Part shown: one piece after another, positions 9,630 to 17,355 of the stretch
Numbering within the stretch: the first letter of the stretch is position 1
Layout of the letters: each line of letters starts with the position of its first letter
Source of the DNA: VRUE01 sp963729995
Lineage (GTDB): Bacteria; Actinomycetota; Thermoleophilia; Solirubrobacterales; 70-9
Assembly: GCA_963729995.1 (NCBI GenBank)
Contig: CAVSPF010000003.1
Span: 1-64,000, forward strand
Direction: 5' to 3'
Length of the DNA: 64,000 bases
Made by a program: the position numbers and the translations under genes
Notes under the pieces: generated by a model
The model's input: the letters and a program-made list of their open reading frames with translations, nothing else
Databases searched by the model: none
What the model was told of the DNA's origin: nothing

Positions 9630-9960
9630 ACGCCCCCGGCACGGCAACAGGAGGTCAAGTCCTGATGCAAGACAACGGTAGCCGCAAGGCGATCATCTAC
9701 GCCGCGAAGTCCTCACCCGATGAGCGCGGCTCGATCCCCGACCAGCTGAAGAAGTGCCACAAGCTGGCCGAGGCCGAAGGCTATGAAGTCGTCGAGGAGT
9801 ACAGCGAGGAAAACGGCGACCGCGGCCGCGCAAAAACGCCAGGCGGGGGTGTGTCCTGATGCAAGGCAAAGGTTGCAAAGGGCCGGCGATCATCTACGCC
9901 GCGAAGTCCTCGCCCGACGAACGCGGCTCGATTCCCGACCAGCTGAAGAAGTGCCGCGAA
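9607..9960 (+). repeat. Imperfect tandem duplication of the recombinase 5' region
   Basis: The segment from about 9607 (GCAAAAACGCCGGGCGG, start site, first ~45 recombinase codons) is repeated from about 9830 (GCAAAAACGCCAGGCGG). The copies share near-identical stretches over the ATCATCTACGCCGCGAAG and GACCAGCTGAAGAAGTGC parts. The second copy lacks about 30 bp, including the AGGAGG ribosome site present at 9650 in the first. A GC-rich hairpin (~9618-9643) precedes the first start. Confidence 0.75.
9665..9859 (+). CDS. Short ORF: truncated copy of serine recombinase N-terminus
   Basis: A 64-residue ORF with a strong ribosome site (AGGAGG) and the same start as the downstream recombinase. It contains the catalytic-serine segment YAAKSSPDERGS and PDQLKKC. 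After EEYSEEN it diverges and stops with a TGA that overlaps the recombinase ATG (TGATG). It may be a non-functional duplicate, or may serve as a coupling leader that feeds ribosomes onto the full-length gene. It lacks most of the resolvase fold and cannot be an active recombinase alone. Confidence 0.6.
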   Translation: MQDNGSRKAIIYAAKSSPDERGSIPDQLKKCHKLAEAEGYEVVEEYSEENGDRGRAKTPGGGVS

Positions 9961-11475
9961 ATGGCCGAGGCCGAGGACTATGAGTTCGCCGCCGAGTACA
10001 GCGAGGAAAACGTCTCCGCCTACCACGGCGACCGCGGCCCCGAGCTCGCTGCCGCGCTCGAGCACGCCGCCCGGATCGGCGCGGCGCTGATCGTCTGGCA
10101 CTCCGACCGCCTCGCCCGCGGCGACGGCGAAAACAACCGCCACCTGGTCGAGATCCTGCTCGAAGCCATGCACAAGGGCTTCACCCTGCGCTCGGTCGAA
10201 GACGACCGCACCTTCGAGAGCGTTTCCTCAGCAGCGCAGATGGGCGACCGCAACCACGAGGACAGCCGCCGCAAGGGCGGCGCCGTCAAAGAAGGCCTGG
10301 CGCGGCGGCGCTCCAAAGGCAAGCGCACCGGCGGCAACTCCTACGCCCTCACTTGGCGGCGCAACGAGAATGACGAACGCGAAACGATCCCCGACCCTGA
10401 TAGGGCGCCCATCGTCGATCGCATCAACGCCGAGTACCTGGCCGGCCGCGCGATCCTCAAGATCGTCAAGGGGCTGAACGCCGACGCCATCCCCAGCCAC
10501 CGGGGCACCAAATGGAGCACGGCGAGCGTCGTCTCGGTGCTGGAGAACCCGCTGTATGCGGGGCTGGTGCGCGACGGCGAGGAGCTGATCGAAGGCCAGC
10601 ATGAGGCGATCATCTCTCGCGAGCGCTACGAGGAGGCGCTGCGACTACGCAAGGCGAGGGCCCAGACCCATCGCCGCGGCCGGGGGCCGGTCGGCCAGCA
10701 CCTGTTTCGCAAGGGCTTCCTGCGCCACGGCCAATGCGGCGGCAGCATGTCGCCGCGCACCGAGCGCAACAAGGACGGCACGCTGCGGGAGACCTACCGC
10801 TGCAACGTCCACTACACCGACCCGGCCAACTGCGAGCTGACGAGCGTCTCGCGCGAGCCGATCGACACCGGCGTCTATGAGTTCTTTCGCCGCGTGGCCT
10901 TCGACGTTGAGCAGACGCGCGCTCAGATGGGCGCCGCGGTCGAGCACAAGATCGCCGAGGTCGGCGGCCTGCTTGGCAGCGCCCAACAGCAGGCCGCCAC
11001 TGCCACCGAGCGCTTGGAGCGCGTCAAAGGCGACTACCTGGCCGGTGAATTGCTGGCGCCCGAATGGCGCGAGCTGCGCGACGAGCTCGAGCCGGCCGCC
11101 CAGGCCGCCGACAGCGAGTGCGAACGGCTTGCCAACCAGCTCGCCGAGGTCGAAGCCGGGCCCAACCTCGCGGGCGTGGAGTCCGATCTGGTCGAGCAGT
11201 TGGCCCGCATCCGGGCCGCCCTCGCCGGCAAGGTCACCGACGCCGCCGGGGTCGATGCCGTGCGCGCCGCGCTGATGGGCATCTTCGATCACTTCGTCCT
11301 GCATCGGGGCGTCCCCTCCGAACGCGCGAACCTGGAGCTGGTCGGGGAGGGCTACTGGATCGAGCCGGTCATCAACGAGCACGCCATAGAGGGATACGAC
11401 GAGAAATTGCGACCTGTGCTCGCCAAGAAACCGCTTGGGCAAGCGGAAAACAATTTCAATCAGACCTTCGTGTAG
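9859..11475 (+). CDS. Large serine recombinase (site-specific integrase)
   Basis: Protein of 538 residues that integrates and excises an element by double-strand cleavage through a serine-DNA link. The resolvase domain (residues ~9-150) has the catalytic serine at Ser17 in YAAKSSPDERGS, and WHSDRLARG supplies the active-site arginine. A Recombinase domain spans ~170-275 (PLYAGLVRDGEELIEGQH). A zinc-ribbon-like region (HGQCGGSM, then YRCNVHY and CEL) follows near 292-330, with one usual cysteine replaced by His. A coiled coil covers ~355-450. The start overlaps the stop of the short duplicate. The last codons and the TAG lie in DNA that is antisense to the interrupted sigma factor, so the stop comes from the target gene. 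Confidence 0.93.
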   Translation: MQGKGCKGPAIIYAAKSSPDERGSIPDQLKKCREMAEAEDYEFAAEYSEENVSAYHGDRGPELAAALEHAARIGAALIVWHSDRLARGDGENNRHLVEILLEAMHKGFTLRSVEDDRTFESVSSAAQMGDRNHEDSRRKGGAVKEGLARRRSKGKRTGGNSYALTWRRNENDERETIPDPDRAPIVDRINAEYLAGRAILKIVKGLNADAIPSHRGTKWSTASVVSVLENPLYAGLVRDGEELIEGQHEAIISRERYEEALRLRKARAQTHRRGRGPVGQHLFRKGFLRHGQCGGSMSPRTERNKDGTLRETYRCNVHYTDPANCELTSVSREPIDTGVYEFFRRVAFDVEQTRAQMGAAVEHKIAEVGGLLGSAQQQAATATERLERVKGDYLAGELLAPEWRELRDELEPAAQAADSECERLANQLAEVEAGPNLAGVESDLVEQLARIRAALAGKVTDAAGVDAVRAALMGIFDHFVLHRGVPSERANLELVGEGYWIEPVINEHAIEGYDEKLRPVLAKKPLGQAENNFNQTFV

Positions 11476-11482
11476 GTCCAAC
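11452..11482. other. Probable right attachment site of the serine-recombinase element
   Basis: The recombinase gene runs into the 3' part of the reverse-strand sigma gene exactly where that protein loses its expected continuation: TYTKV is followed immediately by TGA at 11460-11462. The shared segment around CAGACCTTCGTGTAGGTCC is therefore the junction of element and target. The matching left junction, with the rest of the sigma gene, was not found in the window. Confidence 0.6.
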
Positions 11483-11951
11483 CGGTGAGCTCGCAGATCT
11501 CGCGATAGCTGTGGCCGAGCGCCAACAGGCCCAGCGCCCTTCGCTCGTCTGGCTTCAACGCCGAGAACAGGTGGCCCCACCGCGCCACCTCCTCGGCTAC
11601 CTCGACCGCCTCCTCCGGGCATCTCGGCGCAGCGCTGAGGGAGTCGGCGGCGGCGTGGCGCGCGGCAGCAGGGCTGAGCCGTGCCAGCCGCCGTCGCCGC
11701 TTGTATAGCGCCCAGCAGCGTCGCTTCAGGGTCACGATCAGCCAGCCGAGCGGCGGCGCCTCATCGGCGGTGTCGAAGTGCTCGATGAAGAGGATGAAGG
11801 CGTCGTGAAGCGCCTCTTCGGCTTCCTCCGGGTCGTCGGAGTTGCGCCGCGCGATCGCTAGCAGCCGGGGGCGGTGAACGGCGTAGAGCCGCTCGGCGAG
11901 CGCCTCGGTGTCGGTACGTGTGCAGGCTCGGGTCGGCGCTGCGAGCTGCAT
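11460..11951 (-). pseudogene. ECF-like sigma-70 factor truncated at its 3' end by element insertion
   Basis: From ATG 11951, with GGGAG upstream, this encodes 163 residues of a sigma-70-like protein. Region 2 includes LYAVHRPRLLAIARRNS and DPEEAEEALHDAFILFIEHF with LGWLIVTLKRRCWALYKR. Region 4 begins LKPDERRALGLLALGHSYREICELTGWTYTKV. Region 4 should continue with the second recognition-helix half, but TGA follows at once. The break coincides with the end of the serine recombinase gene, so the gene is interrupted by integration. Promoter recognition through region 4 is probably lost. It is divergent from the replication-relaxation module. Confidence 0.75.
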
Positions 11952-11964
11952 CGGGGTCTCCCTT

Positions 11965-12105
11965 CGTCGCTGAGTTGACGAGGGCCGCGACGCACCGGCC
12001 AGGCGATCCCGGAACCCGCAGGGCCGCGAGGAGCCCTCTGCGCGCAGAGGGCTTGCAGGGATCGCCGCCGGTGCGATCATCAGCGGCACCGGCGGCTCAG
12101 CGACG
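11965..12105. promoter_or_regulatory. Nested inverted-repeat structure, candidate transfer/replication origin
   Basis: Three concentric repeats fill the divergent intergenic region. The outer arms are CGTCGCTGAG (11965-11974) and CTCAGCGACG (12096-12105). The middle arms are CGCACCGG-x3-GGCGATCCC (11991-12010) and GGGATCGCC-xx-CGGTGCG (12058-12075). The centre is a perfect 22-bp palindrome at 12032-12053 (AGCCCTCTGCG and its complement). The location next to a replication-relaxation gene suggests an origin or a large operator; it could also be a termination structure. Confidence 0.6.
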
Positions 12106-12139
12106 ACTGGGGCGTCTTTGGGGCAGAAGCCCGGCCGGT

Positions 12140-12886
12140 ATGGCGAAGCTGGTGGACCACGACAGCTCCAGCGGCTTGACGCTGGGCGTGCGGCTCGCTG
12201 AGGGTCGCACGCAAGCGTGCGCTTGCTCGCCCATGCACGCCCAGCCGAAGTCAAGCCAGCTCAGCAGGCGATCGCGTCGGCGCCACCGCGCACCCACGGT
12301 CGAGGAGGCGGCGGTCCTGCGGCTGCTCTCCGAGCAGGCGGCGATTCCGCTTGACCAGCTGGCGCGGTTCCTCGGCGGCTCGCTCGGGGACGCCGTGGCT
12401 CTGGTGCAGGGCCTCGAAGCGGCCGGCTGTGTCGAGCACCGCCGCTTCCTGATCCGTGATCACCCCTGGTTTTGGCCCAGCTACCGAGGCGCTCGCCTCG
12501 CTGGCACGGGCTTTCACTACAAGGTGCCCGACGTTGCGATCTTGGCGCACCGCCGCGCCGTCAACGAGGTCCGTCTCTACCTCGCCGAGCGGGCGCCGCA
12601 GGGGCGCTGGGTATGCGAACGGGCGGTCTTCCATCAGCGCGACCCGGAGGACCATCTGCCCGACGCGGTCTTCGAGATTGGCGGCGAGCGCCACGCGATC
12701 GAGGCCGAGCTCTCGACCAAACGCAACGAGGAGATTCGCCGCATCGTCGCCGAACACAGCAACCGCTACGACGCGGTGCTCTACTTCTGCGGCCCCCGCC
12801 CTTACAGGCTGCTGAAACGCGTCCAGGCCGAGGGCCGCTGGCCGAAGCTGATCGTCCGCCGAGTTCCCCAGGGGGAACCATGCTGA
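12140..12886 (+). CDS. Replication-relaxation family protein
   Basis: Winged-helix protein of the replication-relaxation group found on actinobacterial plasmids and integrative elements. ATG 12140 gives 248 residues and ATG 12233 gives 217; neither has a strong ribosome site, and the longer form is chosen tentatively. The wing region reads EAAVLRLLSEQAAIPLDQLARFLGG, then GLEAAGCVEHRRFL. The C-terminal half has an endonuclease-like beta-alpha core: HLPDAVFEIGGERHAIEAEL, where D, E and the ExE strand resemble a PD-(D/E)xK pattern, followed by NRYDAVLYFC. It overlaps the ATPase start by 7 bp (ATGCTGA), so the two are translationally coupled. A paralogue lies at 14176. Confidence 0.7.
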   Translation: MAKLVDHDSSSGLTLGVRLAEGRTQACACSPMHAQPKSSQLSRRSRRRHRAPTVEEAAVLRLLSEQAAIPLDQLARFLGGSLGDAVALVQGLEAAGCVEHRRFLIRDHPWFWPSYRGARLAGTGFHYKVPDVAILAHRRAVNEVRLYLAERAPQGRWVCERAVFHQRDPEDHLPDAVFEIGGERHAIEAELSTKRNEEIRRIVAEHSNRYDAVLYFCGPRPYRLLKRVQAEGRWPKLIVRRVPQGEPC

Positions 12887-14172
12887 GGCGGCGCAGGAGC
12901 TGCTCGACCGGGGGCATCGCCCCCGCCGCCCCTGAGGGAGCCGTCCTCGGCCGCCGCCTCGCCGGCGAGCGGGCGCTGCCGATGAGCGGGCCGAACCTGG
13001 TTTGGCCCTTCGAGCAGATGCGCCGTCACGCCGTGATCCTCGGCGCCAGCGGCTCCGGCAAGACCGAGACCTCGATGCGAGTCGCCCACGAGCTGGCCTG
13101 CAAGAGCGAGGCGCAGGTGTTCTACCTCGACGCCAAGGGCGATCGCGGCTCGGCGGAGCGCTTCGTGGCGTTGATGCGCGCCGCCGGGCGCAGCGTTCGG
13201 GTCTTCCCCAACGAGCCCTTCGACGCCTGGCGGGGCGACTGGCGCGGGATCGCCAATCGCCTGCTGGAGGTGATCCAGTTCGCCACCGATGGACCTGCGG
13301 CCTACTACCGCGACATCGCAAAGACGGCGCTGCAGCTCGCCTGCAACCACCCCGAGGGGCCACCACGCTCCAGTTCTGAGCTGCTGGCGCGCCTCGACTA
13401 CGAGCTGCTGCTGAACGCCCACGGGCCGAGCAGCGCGGTGCTCTCCCTGCCACGCGACAGGGTGAGCCAGGTGCGACTGCGCTATGAGGCCTTCTTCGGC
13501 CAGCTCGGCTGCGCGCTGGACGGCGATTGGTCCTGGGAGGACGCCGATGCTGCCTACCTGCTGCTCGACTCGGTGGCGCTCGGCGAGGACACGGTCAGCG
13601 CCGCCTGCATGCTCTTCGCCGACTTCGCCCACTACTTCACCCAGCGCAAGCCGCGGGAGCGCTTCTGCGTGCTGATCGCCGATGAGTTCTCCGCCATCGC
13701 CACGTCCTCAGACGTGGCGATGAAGGTCGAGCAGGCGCGCAGCTTCAACGCGGGTCTGGTGCTGGTGCCCCAGACGCCGTCGGGGATGGGACCGCTCGTT
13801 CAGCGCGACCGCATCCTCGGCTCGGTGGAGACGGTGATCGTCCATGCCCTCAACGACCCGGGCTTCCTCGCCGAGCTGGGCGGGATGAAGCGGGTGATCG
13901 AACTCACCCACCGCTATGAGAATGGCGTCTACGCCCGCCAGGGGCACGCTCGCCAGGAGCGACGGCTGAAGATCGACCCCGACGAGATCCGGCGGCTGTC
14001 CACGGGAACCGCCTGGGTGATCCGCCGCGGCCGCGCCGCCAAGGTCGCGATCGAGCGGGCGCCGAGTACGGGCGGGATCCTTCTGCCCGAGCCGGCGCTG
14101 CTCGACCGCCCGCTCGAGCCGGTCGAGGTCGCCGTGCCGAAGGAGATCTCCTACCTCGATGAGGAGGACTGA
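12880..14172 (+). CDS. TraD/VirD4-like conjugative transfer ATPase
   Basis: A 430-residue AAA+ type ATPase of the TraD/HerA-FtsK kind, expected to pump or couple DNA at the membrane. Walker A is GASGSGKTET at residues ~54-63. The following strand holds FYLDAKGDRGSAERF. Walker B is VLIADEFSAIA near residue 263, and LVLVPQTPSGMG follows as the sensor strand. No transmembrane helix is visible, unlike VirD4 proper, so it may be soluble or membrane-recruited. The gene overlaps the upstream gene and is followed after 3 bp by a second replication-relaxation gene. It is intact, unlike the coupling protein at 5791-7360, to which it is only distantly similar. Confidence 0.78.
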   Translation: MLRRRRSCSTGGIAPAAPEGAVLGRRLAGERALPMSGPNLVWPFEQMRRHAVILGASGSGKTETSMRVAHELACKSEAQVFYLDAKGDRGSAERFVALMRAAGRSVRVFPNEPFDAWRGDWRGIANRLLEVIQFATDGPAAYYRDIAKTALQLACNHPEGPPRSSSELLARLDYELLLNAHGPSSAVLSLPRDRVSQVRLRYEAFFGQLGCALDGDWSWEDADAAYLLLDSVALGEDTVSAACMLFADFAHYFTQRKPRERFCVLIADEFSAIATSSDVAMKVEQARSFNAGLVLVPQTPSGMGPLVQRDRILGSVETVIVHALNDPGFLAELGGMKRVIELTHRYENGVYARQGHARQERRLKIDPDEIRRLSTGTAWVIRRGRAAKVAIERAPSTGGILLPEPALLDRPLEPVEVAVPKEISYLDEED

Positions 14173-14175
14173 GCA

Positions 14176-14847
14176 ATGGGAGCTCCGGTGATCGAGTCGA
14201 AGCGGGTCGGCAAGCTCGGAGGCGGGCCGGGGGCCCGGCATCGACCTGTGCTCCGCATGCCTGAGCCTTGGGAGTTCGAGTTGCTGCGCTTGATCGCCGA
14301 ACAGGGGGCTATCCCCTTCGACCAGCTGGCGCGCTTCCTCGATTGCGACCAAGAGCGGGCGGCAAGGGTCGCCAAGCACCTGACCAAGGTTGGCTTCGCC
14401 GACTACGGCCGCTTCCTCCACGGCGAGCCGCACTGGGCCTGGCTGACCTGGCGCGGAGTGCGACTCTCCGGCATGGGGTTTACGGCGAGCCCTCCCAAGG
14501 TCGGGGCGATGGCGCGGATGCGGGCGGTGAACGAGGTCCGCCTCCACATCGCCAAGCGCGCTCCCGAGGCGCGCTGGATCTGCGGGCGCAGCGTTGTCCG
14601 CGAACAGGGCAAGAGGGGCTACCGGCCCAACGCCGTGGTCGAGATCGGTGCCGAGCGCCACGCGATCACCGTGCACCTGCGCTCGCCCGAGCAGGAGCGC
14701 CTCCGCGACCTCCTCGCGACCCACATGGCCCGCTACGACGCCGTGATCGCCTTCGCCAAGCCAGGCCCGCGCAAGCTGCTGGAGCGCGTCAAGGCCGAAC
14801 ACCACTGGCCGAAGCTGGTGATCCGCCCGATCCCGACCCCGACATGA
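14176..14847 (+). CDS. Replication-relaxation family protein, paralogue of the gene at 12140
   Basis: A 223-residue protein with AGGAGGA about 10 bp before ATG 14176. It shares the layout of the 12140 protein: winged helix (LLRLIAEQGAIPFDQLARFLD), a linker ending GMGFTAS, then MRAVNEVRLHIAKRAPEARW and a C-terminal YDAVIAFA strand and KLLERVKAEHHWPKLVIR. In the core, the position of the first copy's acidic EAEL strand reads HAITVHL, so the putative acidic residues are lost. This copy may be a DNA-binding partner without nuclease activity. The pair flanks the ATPase, suggesting duplication followed by specialisation. Confidence 0.68.
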   Translation: MGAPVIESKRVGKLGGGPGARHRPVLRMPEPWEFELLRLIAEQGAIPFDQLARFLDCDQERAARVAKHLTKVGFADYGRFLHGEPHWAWLTWRGVRLSGMGFTASPPKVGAMARMRAVNEVRLHIAKRAPEARWICGRSVVREQGKRGYRPNAVVEIGAERHAITVHLRSPEQERLRDLLATHMARYDAVIAFAKPGPRKLLERVKAEHHWPKLVIRPIPTPT

Positions 14848-15071
14848 GTTGCAAATCTGCTCCCAGAGCCAAATTCGCGCGCCAGTGCCGCCAACCAACT
14901 TGCGCACCTGGCACACCGCCCGTACAATTCCCGCTGCCTCGAGCCGAGCGTTCCAGGCACCGGAGTTCAGGGAGATTTCGCACCAAACCCGCCCAAATCA
15001 GGGCGGCACGCCGCGCCCATCCACTGAGCGGCGCCGATTCCGCCTGTCGCCGGCAACTTGGAGTTGAGCCC

Positions 15072-15101
15072 TTGCCAAAACGCCCGCCGACCGCTTACAG
15101 T
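15072..15101 (+). promoter_or_regulatory. Promoter of the vapB-like gene, leaderless
   Basis: TTGCCA (15072-15077), 18-bp spacer, TACAGT (15096-15101), then 8 bp to ATG 15110, leaving no room for a ribosome site. The start codon is within a small palindrome (TATG-AG-CATA, 15101-15110), a likely antitoxin contact. Confidence 0.5.
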
Positions 15102-15109
15102 ATGAGCAT

Positions 15110-15400
15110 ATGACTCGCGTAACACTCAGCCTCCCCGACGACTTCGCCTCCGCGCTGCGGCGCGAGGCGCGGCGCCGCCACACCTCTGTCTCGGCCGTTG
15201 CCCGCGAGGCGCTCGCCGAGCGCCTCGGCCTCACCGGCGCCAAGCGCGAGGTCCCATTCGCCGGCATCGTCAGCGATGCTGACCCTGCGCACGCGGCTGC
15301 TCGAATGGACGAGGGGCTCACTGAGATCGCCGACGAGACGCTCGCCGGGATCTTCGACCGTCGCGATCGCGAGAGGCGCGATGGACGTCGCGATCGTTGA
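15110..15400 (+). CDS. VapB-like ribbon-helix-helix antitoxin
   Basis: A 96-residue protein. The N-terminus MTRVTLSLPDDFASALRREA is the beta strand and first helix of a CopG/RHH fold, followed by HTSVSAVAREALAERLG for the second helix. The C-terminal half (DPAHAAARMDEGLTEIADETLAGIF) is acidic and would wrap the toxin. It overlaps the toxin gene by 20 bp in another frame, the usual arrangement of an antitoxin first in a VapBC operon. Autoregulation by the complex is expected. Confidence 0.75.
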   Translation: MTRVTLSLPDDFASALRREARRRHTSVSAVAREALAERLGLTGAKREVPFAGIVSDADPAHAAARMDEGLTEIADETLAGIFDRRDRERRDGRRDR

Positions 15401-15794
15401 CGCCGGGCCGCTCTATGCGGCGGCCAACTCGGCCGACTCAGACCATGCCCGCTCCCTGGCTGTCCTGCAGCGCACCGACCTGCAGCCGGTCATCCCGGTG
15501 CTGGCAGTGACCGAGGTGATCCAGCTCTTGGGCCGGCGCAACGGCCCCGCCGCCGAGGCGCGCTTCCTCCGCGGCCTCGCCGGCTTTGCCGTCGAACCCC
15601 CCACCCCCGAGGACTTCACCCGCATAGCCGAGCTGATCGAGCAATACGCCGACTTCCCACTCGGCGGCGTCGACGCCTCCGTCATCGCCCTCGCCGAGCG
15701 CCTCGACACCCCGCTCGTCCTCACTCTCGACCACCGCCATTTTGCCGCCGTTCGTCCCACCCACTGCGACTCGCTCCAACTGCTGCCTGGCTGA
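15381..15794 (+). CDS. VapC-like PIN-domain toxin
   Basis: A 137-residue PIN domain ribonuclease. Acidic residues for Mg2+ are Asp8 in IVDAGPLYA, Glu in VTEVIQLLG, Asp in GGVDASVIALAERL and Asp in LTLDHRHF. All four are present, so the nuclease should be active and would cleave tRNA or rRNA when released from the antitoxin. The start (ATG 15381) lies inside the antitoxin gene. A decayed PIN gene follows directly. Confidence 0.8.
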   Translation: MDVAIVDAGPLYAAANSADSDHARSLAVLQRTDLQPVIPVLAVTEVIQLLGRRNGPAAEARFLRGLAGFAVEPPTPEDFTRIAELIEQYADFPLGGVDASVIALAERLDTPLVLTLDHRHFAAVRPTHCDSLQLLPG

Positions 15795-15797
15795 TCC

Positions 15798-16106
15798 GGC
15801 TCCGCGGACCCCCGGCGAGCGCTCGGCGAGCTGCTCTACGGCGCCGAGCGCCGCGGCAGCGCCCGCCTCCGCGCCCAGGGTGCGCGACTTGGTCGGCGAC
15901 GCGCTCACGGTCCTTCCCTTCGACGCGGCTGCGGCCGAGGTCTACGGGCAGCTTCGTGCCCGCCTGGAGGCAGGGGGTCCCGGCTGGACGAGCCCGACCT
16001 CCGCATCGCCTCGATCGCGCTCGCCCGCAACCTGACCCTGGTCACCGCCAACACCCGCCACTTCGACCGCGTCCCCGACCTGCGCGTCGAGAACTGGCTC
16101 ACCTGA
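15798..16106 (+). pseudogene. Decayed PIN-domain toxin fragment
   Basis: The C-terminal two thirds of a second PIN protein. In one frame GDALTVLPFDAAAAEVYGQLRARLEA can be read. After a shift near 15975 it continues LDEPDLRIASIALARNLTLVTANTRHFDRV, with the D of the third motif and the TANTRHF strand, and ends with a TGA at 16104. The N-terminal strand with the first catalytic Asp is missing, and no antitoxin remains. It is a remnant of another VapC/FitB-type toxin, different from the intact one upstream. Confidence 0.65.
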
Positions 16107-16141
16107 CCCGGGTCAGCGCGAGGCCGGACTCCCGACAGCGA

Positions 16142-16342
16142 CAGGCGCCTGCCCAACCGCCCCCACCAACCTCCATGCACCGCCCGCGCCTCCTCCACCG
16201 ACATCACCAGCCTGCGTCGCGAGAGGTACCAGGCGAGCATCCTCGCCGGCAGCACCGTCACGCCCCCGCGTTTCACTTGCGGCTTCTTCCCCACCAGCCA
16301 GGCCTCGCTGAAGACCAGCAGCGCCTCGACCGGCGGCGACCG
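16142..16342 (-). pseudogene. NERD-like C-terminal fragment, repeat copy 1
   Basis: On the reverse strand a fragment reads PPVEALLVFSEAWLV, then GGVTVLPARMLAWYLSRRR and MSVEEARAVHG. An in-frame TAA lies just upstream, and no gene start exists. The pattern (VxFS strand, V.V..xxLxxWL, then LS/MSxEE helix) parallels the C-terminus of the NERD protein at 2613-3382, so it is probably the end of a decayed NERD gene. About 110 bp of it (16142-16251) is repeated at 17387-17497 at roughly 85 percent identity. Confidence 0.45.
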
Positions 16343-16363
16343 CTGGGGTTAGGCTTGCTGCTT

Positions 16364-17257
16364 ATGTCGATCCGGCACGGGGGCGCGATCTTGGCGACGA
16401 CGCTCGTCCTCCTGCTGCTCCCAAGCAGCGCTCAGGCCTCGTCCGCCTTCGTCTCCTACGTCGGCTGCAGCGCCGGAGCAGACGCCGCGCCGTCCCATGC
16501 CTGCCAGCTCGGCGAGCAGCTCGGTGCCTTCTTCGAAGTCACGAATCGCACCGAGGTGCAGTTCCAGACCTGCGTCGGCCGCTCCGGCCCGCCAGCCGTC
16601 TGCACCACCGAGCAGCTTGCCTCCGCCCTCACCCCGCTGGTAACGCGCTTCACGCCCAACTATCTCGGCTCCTACGAGGTCAGCTGGCTAGTCGAAGGCC
16701 GACCCGTCGCCTCCTGGTCTGTGAACGTCATTCCGCAGGCAAAACCCTTCACCACGCTGGCGGCAAGTCGCGCCCTCCGTTACAAGCTGCTCGCCGAAGC
16801 GCCGAGCGCCCGCTTCCTCACCCCGGGCGGTCCGCTCTGCCCGCGGATCTACTACCCGGGCCGCCTGCCCTATTCGGTCTGCTTTGCCGAGTACCGAGTC
16901 GGCAGGCTTCACAAGCTGGTCGGCTACGCCGTCGGCGGCAACGGCGACCAGCTGAGCCTCCGCTTTCGCGCCGAAGCCCGCTGGTTTCGCCGCTGGGCGC
17001 CTTGCCCACTCAACCGCCTTCCCGGGACGTTGTCTTCCAATAACGACTGCGGCTACCACCAGCCCCAGAGCGACGAAGACCTCCTCCACAGCCAGGCCCT
17101 GGCGGAGATTCGCGCCGGCGGGCCCATGTCGGCGCTGCGCTGGACGTTCGCCGAATCGGCCGGCTTCTCCGCGCTCGGCCTCTACCGCGTCACGAGAAGG
17201 GGCAGTTCCTACCTCTACCGCAACTCGCTCGGCGACGCCTTTCGCTATCAGCTGTAG
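16364..17257 (+). CDS. Secreted protein of unknown function
   Basis: A 297-residue protein with a Sec signal peptide: a short basic N-terminus, the hydrophobic run AILATTLVLLLLPSS and a cut site near AQA-SS at residue ~26. The mature part has eight or so cysteines (GCSAG, ACQLG, TCVG, VCTTE, LCPR, VCFAEY, PCPLN, DCGY) that suggest disulfides. The pattern FFEVTNRTEVQF...SYEVSWLVEGRPVASW looks like an immunoglobulin-like beta fold. No family recognised. The ATG lies 8 bp after TAGGCT, so the transcript is probably leaderless. It is flanked by the two copies of a repeat fragment. Confidence 0.65.
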   Translation: MSIRHGGAILATTLVLLLLPSSAQASSAFVSYVGCSAGADAAPSHACQLGEQLGAFFEVTNRTEVQFQTCVGRSGPPAVCTTEQLASALTPLVTRFTPNYLGSYEVSWLVEGRPVASWSVNVIPQAKPFTTLAASRALRYKLLAEAPSARFLTPGGPLCPRIYYPGRLPYSVCFAEYRVGRLHKLVGYAVGGNGDQLSLRFRAEARWFRRWAPCPLNRLPGTLSSNNDCGYHQPQSDEDLLHSQALAEIRAGGPMSALRWTFAESAGFSALGLYRVTRRGSSYLYRNSLGDAFRYQL

Positions 17258-17355
17258 CTGCCGGCGCGCTGCCCGGGGCCTGTGTACCGGCGACTCCCTT
17301 CCGCTGAGCCCGGCATCCAGCGTTGACGAGCTTTCGTCAAACCCGCCCGCCGAGC

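Noticed and set aside
9607..9960. Tandem duplication considered as a CRISPR-like array
   Set aside because: Only two imperfect copies, about 200 bp apart, and they encode protein.
12187..12210. CGCACGC-AA-GCGTGCG hairpin as a terminator or att site
   Set aside because: It is inside the likely coding region of the replication-relaxation protein and has no T run.
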